NCBI GenBank assembly: GCA_023142975.1
Contig: JAGLIN010000049.1
Location: forward strand, 1-13,580
Direction: 5' to 3'
Length of the DNA: 13,580 nucleotides
Source of the DNA: Candidatus Parcubacteria bacterium
GTDB lineage: Bacteria; Patescibacteriota; Minisyncoccia; JAHIHE01; JAGLIN01
A model generated the notes under the pieces. That model saw only the letters and a program-made list of their open reading frames with translations, made no database searches and was not told the DNA's origin. This document shows positions 1-5,248 of this stretch, piece by piece; the first letter of the stretch is position 1, and the number at the start of each line of letters is the position of its first letter. The translations under genes and the position numbers were made by a program.

Positions 1-1
1 A

Positions 2-370
2 AAAGAAATAAAAAAACTCCGTGATTATTTTATTGATGAGGTTTTGAAAAATATTACAGACGCAAGACTTAACGGCTCAAAGGAATTTCGCCTTCCGCAT
101 AATGTAAATTTTAGTTTCAAGGGTATTGAAGGCGAGAGTCTTCTAATAATGCTTGATCAAGATGGCATAGCGGTTTCTACCGGTTCTGCCTGTTCGTCTG
201 CTTCTCTGGAACCTTCTCATGTTTTAACCGCTATGAAAATTCCGCCAGAGATTGCGCACGCCAGCATAAGATTTACTCTCGGGAAAGATACGACGAAAGA
301 GGATATTGATTATACTTTGAAAGTTTTAAAAGAAAAAATAAAGAAATTAAGAGAAATATCAGGGATGTAA
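2..370 (+). CDS. Cysteine desulfurase (NifS/IscS family), C-terminal part
   Basis: The reading frame is open from base 2, so the gene begins upstream of the window; the TTG at 44 is an internal Leu codon, not a start. These enzymes are PLP-dependent and take sulfur from L-cysteine as an enzyme persulfide, which feeds Fe-S cluster assembly and tRNA thiolation. The segment holds the family's persulfide loop, seen as STGSACSSASLEPSHVL, with the catalytic Cys codon at 191-193. It is followed by the usual Arg-containing strand (SIRFTLG) and a Lys-rich terminal helix. The PLP lysine would lie outside the window. The next gene starts 29 bp downstream and is probably cotranscribed. A natural sulfur acceptor, ThiI, is encoded 2.1 kb downstream. 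The family call is firm; NifS versus IscS cannot be settled from this piece. Confidence 0.93.
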   Translation, partial: KEIKKLRDYFIDEVLKNITDARLNGSKEFRLPHNVNFSFKGIEGESLLIMLDQDGIAVSTGSACSSASLEPSHVLTAMKIPPEIAHASIRFTLGKDTTKEDIDYTLKVLKEKIKKLREISGM

Positions 371-399
371 ATTAAACATAAATTGAGGCGCTAACTTTT

Positions 400-663
400 A
401 TGGATAATAAAAATGATAATAGAGATGAGAAGTTTAAGATATCTTACGCGTTGAGTTTGGTCACTCAAATCGGAATTACAGTTTCTGTTATAACTCTGGC
501 ATTTATTGGATTTGGTCATTACGCGGACAGATATTTCAACACCTCGCCAGTCTTTATTTTAATCGGCGCGATTTTGGCTTTTATATTTTCAATGCTCGCA
601 ATTTATCGCCTTGTTCTACCGGTTATAGATAGAGATAAAAAAAGGAATAATAACGGCAGTTAG
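400..663 (+). CDS. atpZ: AtpZ/AtpI-family small membrane protein
   Basis: An 87-residue protein with two predicted membrane helices (about residues 17-37 and 50-72) and charged ends. Between the helices it has the family pattern GFGHYADRYFNTSPVF: a Gly-rich helix end, an Asp-Arg turn, then a Ser-Pro before helix two. AtpZ/AtpI proteins are usually encoded just ahead of the F0F1 ATP synthase genes and are linked to c-ring assembly or Mg/Ca transport. Here no ATP synthase gene follows; a terminator and then pyrF come next, so the gene appears detached from its usual operon. A weak GAGG at 385-388 sits 11 bases before the ATG. It lies 29 bp after the cysteine desulfurase gene and probably shares its transcript. 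The family call is good; the function is uncertain. Confidence 0.75.
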   Translation: MDNKNDNRDEKFKISYALSLVTQIGITVSVITLAFIGFGHYADRYFNTSPVFILIGAILAFIFSMLAIYRLVLPVIDRDKKRNNNGS

Positions 664-685
664 TATATTTTGGTCTTACAAACAG

Positions 686-714
686 TTGACAGCAGGAAAT
701 ATTTCTGCTATTTT
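686..714 (+). promoter_or_regulatory. Candidate pyrF promoter
   Basis: A perfect TTGACA (686-691) is followed after 17 bp by TATTTT (709-714), which matches the -10 consensus at 4 of 6 positions. Transcription would start near 721 and leave a purine-rich leader of about 75 bases before the pyrF ATG. The site overlaps the atpZ terminator hairpin, so the two readings compete or coexist. The -35 match is the best in the window; the -10 is weak. Confidence 0.4.
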
Positions 715-716
715 TT
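691..716 (+). terminator. Intrinsic terminator after atpZ
   Basis: AGCAG (691-695) pairs with CTGCT (705-709), extended by a G-U and two A-T pairs, and a run of six T follows at 711-716. It lies 27 bp after the atpZ stop and would end the cysteine desulfurase-atpZ transcript. It overlaps a possible pyrF promoter. Confidence 0.6.
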
Positions 717-780
717 GTTTAAGAGGATTGAATAAATTGGAGGGTAAAACTGAAGAGGAGTTTGATCTTTGAAAAAATAG

Positions 781-788
781 AAGGTGAT
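781..788 (+). promoter_or_regulatory. Strong ribosome binding site that sets the pyrF start
   Basis: AAGGTGAT sits six bases before the ATG at 795 and matches the extended anti-Shine-Dalgarno complement (AGGTGAT). The same layout precedes pyrE. It favours the ATG at 795 over the upstream in-frame TTG at 762, where the purine-rich GAGGAG is almost adjacent to the codon and so too close. Confidence 0.75.
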
Positions 789-794
789 AGAGAA

Positions 795-1541
795 ATGAAG
801 AGACGACCAGAAGATATGATAATGGTGGCGCTTGATGGTTTTTCAAGTCCTGAAGAAGCTATTGATGTTGCAGACCAGATTGGCAAGGGAAATGTTTTAG
901 GTTTTAAGGCAAATAGTCTCCTTGATATGTGTCTGGTGATTGGATTTTCGTTAGTCGATCTTGTTGCTGAACTTAAGGAAGTAGCACCTTTGTTTTGGGC
1001 AGATCAAAAATTCAGCGATGTTCAAAATACAGTCTACGACAGGATAAGACCATATAGGGCTGCTAATGTTGATTTAATCACCGTAATGGCAGGTGATGGC
1101 GGAGTTCCGATGATAAGGAAAGCAATACAGTCTGGAGAAGAACAAATTGAGATAATCGGTGTAACAGTTCTGACAGATAGGATTGAAGAGGACGCTTATC
1201 TCGATCTTGGTGCACCAGTAAGAGCAAAAGTACTCCAGTATGCCAGGAATGTTGTTCTCGCAGGAGGAAAGAAGCTTGTTTGTTCTGGATTAGAACTTGC
1301 ATTTCTTGGGAAATTCCCTGAACTTGATGTTCTTGACAAAATTACTCCAGCAATCAGACCAGAATGGGCAGCTAAAAAAGGACAAGTACGAATTACAACA
1401 CCAACTATGGCTATAGAAAATGGAGCCGCAATGTTAGTGATCGGAAGTCCTATTTGTTCTCCTCCAAGTGAGATAGGAACACCATGTGATGCAGTACAAA
1501 AGGTTTTGGAAGAGATTGAAAAGGCTAATATAACGGGCTGA
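795..1541 (+). CDS. pyrF: Orotidine 5'-phosphate decarboxylase
   Basis: Decarboxylates OMP to UMP, the last step of de novo pyrimidine synthesis, in the cytoplasm. The 248-residue protein shows the TIM-barrel active-site set: D14 in VALD, K38 in GFKAN, and the signature D-x-K-x-x-D as D70, K72 and D75 in ADQKFSDVQNTV. Near the end are the phosphate-binding TPAIRPEW (184-191) and the AMLVIGSPI strand (212-220). Its length is normal for bacterial or archaeal single-domain enzymes. The ATG at 795 is chosen because of its ribosome binding site; a longer reading from TTG 762 would add 11 residues with no family support. pyrE follows after 40 bp with the same style of ribosome binding site. Codons are less A-rich than in neighbouring genes, which suggests transfer of the pair. 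Confidence 0.95.
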   Translation: MKRRPEDMIMVALDGFSSPEEAIDVADQIGKGNVLGFKANSLLDMCLVIGFSLVDLVAELKEVAPLFWADQKFSDVQNTVYDRIRPYRAANVDLITVMAGDGGVPMIRKAIQSGEEQIEIIGVTVLTDRIEEDAYLDLGAPVRAKVLQYARNVVLAGGKKLVCSGLELAFLGKFPELDVLDKITPAIRPEWAAKKGQVRITTPTMAIENGAAMLVIGSPICSPPSEIGTPCDAVQKVLEEIEKANITG

Positions 1542-1554
1542 GTTTATCTCAGCC
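1536..1554 (+). other. Intercistronic hairpin overlapping the pyrF stop codon
   Basis: GGCTGAG (1536-1542) pairs perfectly with CTCAGCC (1548-1554) around a five-base TTTAT loop. The pyrF TGA (1539-1541) lies inside the left arm. A short T-rich stretch (1559-1564) follows at a distance. It could be a weak attenuator between pyrF and pyrE, or an mRNA-stabilising structure. Confidence 0.55.
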
Positions 1555-1568
1555 ACAAATTTTTCAAA

Positions 1569-1576
1569 GAGGTGAT
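1569..1576 (+). promoter_or_regulatory. Strong pyrE ribosome binding site
   Basis: GAGGTGAT, five bases before the ATG at 1582, is a near-full match to the extended 16S 3'-end complement. Only pyrF and pyrE show such sites here; the other genes start behind A/T-rich leaders. Confidence 0.75.
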
Positions 1577-1581
1577 AAGAA

Positions 1582-2241
1582 ATGGAAAACGGACTCTTGA
1601 CTGCTGCTGAAATCGGCAAAATATTTGCTGATAAAAAAGCAATACTTGAAGGACATTTTGTTTATTCCGCAGGTGGTCACGGAGATGTATATGTAGATAA
1701 GTCAGAAATTACATTCTGGCCTTATGAAACAGGAGTCCTTTGTGAAGATATTGCGCGGCAATGGCACAAGGAGAACATAGAAGTTGTTATTGGTCCTGCG
1801 ATAGGAGGAATAAAACTCGCAGATCGTGTAGCTGAGTGGCTTGCAAAGTTTACAGGAAAAGTAATACCAGCGCTTTATACTGAAAAGGATAGTGATGGCA
1901 ATCAGGTTCTTAAGCGCGGCATAGACAAAATAAGAGGTAAAAATACTCTTATTATAGAAGATATAGTAAATACAGGAGGATCTTTAAAAGACACTATTCG
2001 TGCATGTTCAATATTTGGAGCAAAAATTATTGGCTGTCATGCGCTAGTAGATCGAAGTTCCGGGAAAGTAACAGCAGAAACTCTTGGGGTTCAAATATTT
2101 TTGGCTCTTAAAGAAATGGATGTTGTAAATTACAACGAAGATAAATGTCCATTATGCGAAGCAGAGATTCCTATAAATACAGATAGGGGACACGGAGCAA
2201 AATATTTGAAAAAGCATCCAGAAAAAGCAAACTGGAAATAG
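1582..2241 (+). CDS. pyrE: Orotate phosphoribosyltransferase
   Basis: Joins orotate to PRPP to give OMP, the substrate of the upstream pyrF product. The 219-residue protein has the type I phosphoribosyltransferase PRPP motif LIIEDIVNTGGS (residues 123-134, acidic pair E126/D127). It also has the N-terminal SAGGHGDVYVDK orotate-side segment (29-40) and the VIGPAIGGIKLA loop (69-80), where family members carry GxxxGGxxLA. The C-terminus has CPLC (189-192) followed by a Pro/Gly-rich tail, a pattern seen in a subset of PyrE proteins. No frameshift is visible. It is translated from a strong ribosome binding site and is probably cotranscribed with pyrF. An intrinsic terminator follows within 50 bp, so the pair forms a self-contained two-gene unit. 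Confidence 0.95.
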   Translation: MENGLLTAAEIGKIFADKKAILEGHFVYSAGGHGDVYVDKSEITFWPYETGVLCEDIARQWHKENIEVVIGPAIGGIKLADRVAEWLAKFTGKVIPALYTEKDSDGNQVLKRGIDKIRGKNTLIIEDIVNTGGSLKDTIRACSIFGAKIIGCHALVDRSSGKVTAETLGVQIFLALKEMDVVNYNEDKCPLCEAEIPINTDRGHGAKYLKKHPEKANWK

Positions 2242-2255
2242 AATAAATATAACTT

Positions 2256-2288
2256 GAGCGTGTGATTTGATCATTACGCTCTTTTTTT
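2256..2288 (+). terminator. Intrinsic terminator after pyrE
   Basis: GAGCGT (2256-2261) pairs with ACGCTC (2276-2281), with an inner TGA/TCA pairing, and a run of seven T follows at 2282-2288. It begins 14 bp after the pyrE stop and closes the pyrFE unit. Confidence 0.85.
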
Positions 2289-2299
2289 CTAATCAACTA

Positions 2300-2328
2300 T
2301 TGATTCATCCAAAAATAAATGTTAAGAT
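2300..2328 (+). promoter_or_regulatory. Weak candidate thiI promoter in the 251-bp gene-free stretch
   Basis: TTGATT (2300-2305) and TAAGAT (2323-2328) are 17 bp apart, each matching its consensus at 4 of 6 positions. They would leave a leader of about 155 bases before thiI. Apart from the pyrE terminator, the stretch 2242-2492 shows nothing else convincing: no tRNA, no short conserved ORF and no clear riboswitch fold. Confidence 0.25.
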
Positions 2329-2492
2329 ATTGTATAAGTTTAGATTTAAAATAATTTTTGCAATTAAAAAAAATGATAAAAAAAGAATGTGATACCTTAG
2401 GACTTGTTGATATTTGGTTTTACGAAATTTATTTATTAAGTGCAGAAAATTTGCTAAATATTTTTAAAAAATTATTCACCATGAAATAATAT

Positions 2493-3686
2493 ATGTACAC
2501 CAGTATCATAATCCATTACGATGAAATTACTTTAAAAGGGGGCAACCGTCCCTTTTTTGAGCGTGTCTTGATGAATAACATAAGAGAATCTATAAAAGAA
2601 ATTGGATATAATAAAATTTACAAAGAAGGCGGAAAAATTATTATTGAAATAGACGAAGATACTGATTTAGAAAAAATAAAAGAAATACTGAAAAATATTC
2701 CCGGGATTTCTAATTTCTATTTTGCGGTTTCAGAGGAAAAAGATTTAGATAAAATAAATAAAAAAACGGTTGAGTTAATCCTTCGACAAGCTCAGGATGA
2801 CAAACGACAAGCTCAGGATGATAGAAGTGATAAAATAAAAACTTTCAAGATTGAAGCAAGGAGGTCTGATAAAAAATTTAAATTTAAATCGCCAGAAATA
2901 AATGCCAAGACAGGAGAATATGTTTTAGAAAATACGAAATTGAAAGTAGATGTGCATCAGCCAGATTTAGAAGTAGTTATAGATGTTGGTAATAAAGATT
3001 GTTTTATATATTTCAAAAAAATAAAAGGAATTGGGGGATTGCCTGTTGGTACAGCAGGCAAATTAGTGAGTTTACTTTCTGGAGGAATAGATAGCCCCGT
3101 CGCAAGTTTTATGATGATGAAAAGGGGAGCGAAAATTATTTTTGTCCATTTTAAAAATAAAACTATCAATAATACTGGTGATGGCAAAATAAAAAACTTA
3201 GTTAAAAAACTAAGTCACTTTCAAGGAAGATCAAAATTATATATAATTCCCTTTGAAGAATTTCAGAAAGAAATTATCGCTAAAATTCCGTCTAAAAATA
3301 GAATGATAATATATCGGAGAATTATGTTTAAGCTGGCTGGAATGATTGCCAAAAAAGAAAACGCGAAAGGATTTGTGACTGGAGATAGCTTAAGTCAGGT
3401 CGCCTCGCAAACGCTTGAGAATATTGGCGTTATTTATCATTCCGCGAACTTGCCGATATTTCCGCCACTCATTGGAATGAACAAGCAGGAAATTATTGAT
3501 TTGGCTGTCAGGATAAAAACTTACGAAACTTCTATTTTGCCGTATCAGGACTGTTGCAGTTTTTTAATTGCCAAACATCCCGAAACAAAAGCTAAGCTTG
3601 ATGAGATTATTAAGCAAGAGGAAAATTTAGAGATTGACGAAATCGCAGAAAGAATTATAACTGAAATAAAACCGGAAGTAGTCTAA
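2493..3686 (+). CDS. thiI: tRNA 4-thiouridine synthase ThiI, rhodanese-less form
   Basis: Uses ATP to activate uridine 8 in tRNA and adds sulfur handed over from a cysteine desulfurase persulfide. Domains in the 397 residues: N-terminal ferredoxin-like part (1-75, starting IIIHYDEITLKGGNR), THUMP RNA-binding domain (about 76-180), and the PP-loop adenylation domain from 190 with SGGIDSPVA (196-204). YQDCCSFLIAKHP (351-363) matches the region holding the first sulfur-relay Cys, here C354 or C355. The C-terminal rhodanese domain of the E. coli enzyme is absent, as in many bacteria. Residues 98-111 are two in-frame copies of RQAQDD(K/R), encoded by a 21-bp tandem repeat, between the THUMP helix and the TFKIEARRSDK strand. 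No Shine-Dalgarno is visible before ATG 2493; the upstream ATG at 2481 meets a stop after two codons. Confidence 0.93.
   Translation: MYTSIIIHYDEITLKGGNRPFFERVLMNNIRESIKEIGYNKIYKEGGKIIIEIDEDTDLEKIKEILKNIPGISNFYFAVSEEKDLDKINKKTVELILRQAQDDKRQAQDDRSDKIKTFKIEARRSDKKFKFKSPEINAKTGEYVLENTKLKVDVHQPDLEVVIDVGNKDCFIYFKKIKGIGGLPVGTAGKLVSLLSGGIDSPVASFMMMKRGAKIIFVHFKNKTINNTGDGKIKNLVKKLSHFQGRSKLYIIPFEEFQKEIIAKIPSKNRMIIYRRIMFKLAGMIAKKENAKGFVTGDSLSQVASQTLENIGVIYHSANLPIFPPLIGMNKQEIIDLAVRIKTYETSILPYQDCCSFLIAKHPETKAKLDEIIKQEENLEIDEIAERIITEIKPEVV
2779..2825 (+). repeat. Two tandem 21-bp repeat units inside thiI
   Basis: CGACAAGCTCAGGATGA occurs at 2784-2800 and again at 2805-2821. The units are 2784-2804 and 2805-2825 and keep the reading frame (seven codons each). 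The first copy is preceded by TCCTT, making a longer imperfect palindrome with TCCT/AGGA ends. The reverse complement reads TGTCATCCTGAGCTTGTCG, a dispersed intergenic repeat I recall from many bacterial genomes, including CPR. Its presence in a coding frame suggests insertion and then duplication. Confidence 0.8.
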
Positions 3687-3707
3687 TATGTGCTAAGGGA
3701 TTATAAA

Positions 3708-3751
3708 AATAATAAAAGCAGAGAATATAAATCGTCTCTGCTTTTATTATT
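3708..3751. terminator. Bidirectional terminator between thiI and the convergent 265-aa gene
   Basis: A perfect 17-bp stem (left arm 3708-3724, right arm 3735-3751; core GCAGAGA/TCTCTGC) encloses a ten-base loop. The outer part of the stem is A-rich on the left and T-rich on the right, so both strands present a hairpin with a U-rich tail. It lies 21 bp after the thiI stop and 28 bp from the end of the minus-strand gene. Confidence 0.9.
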
Positions 3752-3779
3752 CATAATTTTTTTCCAAAAATAATAGTTT

Positions 3780-4577
3780 TTATTCACATCCTAAAGAAGA
3801 AAGACAATTTGCTACTTGATCTGTTGGTAAACTATTGCACAAAGAACAATCAATTCCCATTTCCATAGAAGGATCGAAGTCTTTAATTGTCATATCTTCC
3901 AAATTATTAGGATCAATAAAATCAATTCCTTCTGGAATCTCAAACATTTTTTCATCAACGATCCAGGGCTGGCAATTAACAACGGGCATTTCATAATCAA
4001 TCATTTCTGTTCCCGCAGGTGCTTCTTCTTCTGAATCCATTTCATCCATTTTAATCTTAATTCCTTGCATCATTTCCCCGATAAAACTATCGCCCCAAAC
4101 ATATCCAGATTCTCCATCAGAGACCATATATAAATTCTTTTGTGTCTCTCCTGCCATACCAGGTACGGGATTTTTCATATCATAATTGAGCCTAATTCTT
4201 TTTCCTGAAATATACATTATGGCTTTTAACTCATTATCTTCTGCAACTTTATAAGTAGTCTCGCACATCAAATCAGTCCCCATTTTTCCAGAGAAGAAGT
4301 CTCTTAAATTTCCCTCTTGTGTTGGTTTGTTATCTTCGTTATTATCTTTTGGATCATATGACTCATTATTATCAGCATTATTATCAGAATGACATCCTGG
4401 ATCTTTTTCATCAATTAAATTATCTTGGTCGTTATCAATGCCATCAGAACATTGATAAGCTTGCGCTATGTTTCTATCTTTAATCTCTGTATCGTTAACC
4501 GATCTGCCTCCAATTATAGCTGCAACAGTTCCAATTATAAATACAACTCCGCCAATGATTAATATTTTTTTGTCCAT
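3780..4577 (-). CDS. Anchored extracytoplasmic protein with a Cys-bracketed Asp-rich motif
   Basis: A 265-residue protein with one N-terminal helix (about residues 4-23) and no lipobox, so it is probably membrane-anchored with the rest outside. Residues 43-62 read CSDGIDNDQDNLIDEKDPGC, the C-DG-DND-D-xxD-xxDPGC pattern of calcium-binding thrombospondin-3-like loops. An Asp/Asn-rich low-complexity linker follows (63-88). Residues 95-225 form an unrecognised mixed domain with YISGKRIRLNYDM, NLYMVSDGESGYVWGD and CQPWIVDEKMFEIPEGI, which looks like a soluble beta-rich fold. Comparable hypothetical proteins seem common in CPR, but I cannot name a family. The tail has CSLC (244-247) plus C258 and C264, possibly a metal site or disulfides. 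It has its own promoter and ends the minus-strand cluster. Export and the motif are clear; the function is unknown. Confidence 0.75.
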   Translation of the reverse strand: MDKKILIIGGVVFIIGTVAAIIGGRSVNDTEIKDRNIAQAYQCSDGIDNDQDNLIDEKDPGCHSDNNADNNESYDPKDNNEDNKPTQEGNLRDFFSGKMGTDLMCETTYKVAEDNELKAIMYISGKRIRLNYDMKNPVPGMAGETQKNLYMVSDGESGYVWGDSFIGEMMQGIKIKMDEMDSEEEAPAGTEMIDYEMPVVNCQPWIVDEKMFEIPEGIDFIDPNNLEDMTIKDFDPSMEMGIDCSLCNSLPTDQVANCLSSLGCE

Positions 4578-4593
4578 ATTATTTTATTATTTA

Positions 4594-4613
4594 ATTATAC
4601 TTGCATAATAGCA
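4594..4613 (-). promoter_or_regulatory. Extended -10 promoter for the 265-aa gene
   Basis: On the minus strand, TGCTATTAT (4613-4605) is an extended -10 (TGn plus hexamer) and a second perfect TATAAT follows (4599-4594). No good -35 is visible. Transcription would begin about 10-20 bases before the ATG at 4577. The block TTTTTTATGCTA-T-TATG is almost identical to one before the sigma factor gene. Confidence 0.55.
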
Positions 4614-4678
4614 TAAAAAAGTTTTTAAAGCGATTTAATATATGGTATTGATAACAAAAAACATTCTTTGCTTTTTCC

Positions 4679-5215
4679 TCAAGTCCTAAATAAATTTTTA
4701 AAATAAGTCCAGTGCCAGAAAGTGTGGAATATGGAAATCACAAACATTGCGATACCAACTTCAACATGCCAAAATAAAACATTAAACGGCAAGGGGATCG
4801 CTATGCCAAAATTAATTTTTATTACCAAAAGAATTCCCAAAATTCCTGAAATAAGAAAAGTGATTAGCAATAATATATTCCAGATTTTTCTGTGATTTAC
4901 AATGCTGATAATTTTTTTCTTAGACAAAATATGCGTAATAAAATACAGCAAAATTAAAATTAGCGAGATTGGTAAAAGGTGATAAGTTATTTTGTCTTGC
5001 TCGTTATTTATTTCTTGAATATTTGTTATTTCAATATTTCTATCTTCAGGCGCGGGTTGTGAATGATCACATATATTGTCGTTATCTGTGTCAATATAAC
5101 GACTGCAATCTCCTGGAGAAAGACAGTCTATTTCATTATATGGACAATCGTCCCACGCTAAAATCGTTGTTGGAGACAAAATCAAAAACAACAAAACGGA
5201 AATCATTTTTTTCAT
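4679..5215 (-). CDS. Membrane protein with Cys/Asp-rich N-terminal domain and His-containing helices (DUF4405-like)
   Basis: A 178-residue protein with a signal-like N-terminus (1-20, ending ILA). A short exported domain follows with C24, C31, C37 and C49 in the pattern CPY-C-PGDC-RYIDTDNDNICD, a Cys-bracketed Asp repeat seen in some membrane redox-type proteins. Three membrane helices come next (about 79-97, 111-132, 146-166). Histidines 79, 95, 108, 150, 164 and 168 lie near helix ends, and the last helix reads FWHVEVGIAMFVISIFHTFWHW, resembling the small cytochrome b-like DUF4405 family, so heme binding is possible. It starts 33 bp after the permease gene and is probably in the same operon. 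Topology is fairly sure; family and heme binding are inference. Confidence 0.65.
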   Translation of the reverse strand: MKKMISVLLFLILSPTTILAWDDCPYNEIDCLSPGDCSRYIDTDNDNICDHSQPAPEDRNIEITNIQEINNEQDKITYHLLPISLILILLYFITHILSKKKIISIVNHRKIWNILLLITFLISGILGILLVIKINFGIAIPLPFNVLFWHVEVGIAMFVISIFHTFWHWTYFKNLFRT

Positions 5216-5248
5216 TATTGCAATATTAATAATTATTATTTTTTAAGA

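Noticed and set aside
44..46. TTG as a start for the first gene
   Set aside because: The frame is open to base 2 and the protein is plainly the C-terminal part of a cysteine desulfurase, so the true start is outside the window.
762..794. TTG start giving pyrF 11 extra residues
   Set aside because: The purine-rich site before it is almost adjacent to the codon, while AAGGTGAT sits at ideal distance from ATG 795, as in pyrE; the extra residues do not match the family.
2335..2492. Riboswitch or small RNA in the thiI leader
   Set aside because: The stretch is A/T-rich with no stable GC-containing stems and no recognisable aptamer core.
2784..2825. Possible CRISPR-like direct repeats
   Set aside because: Only two 21-bp units with no spacer, lying in frame inside thiI; no cas genes in the window.
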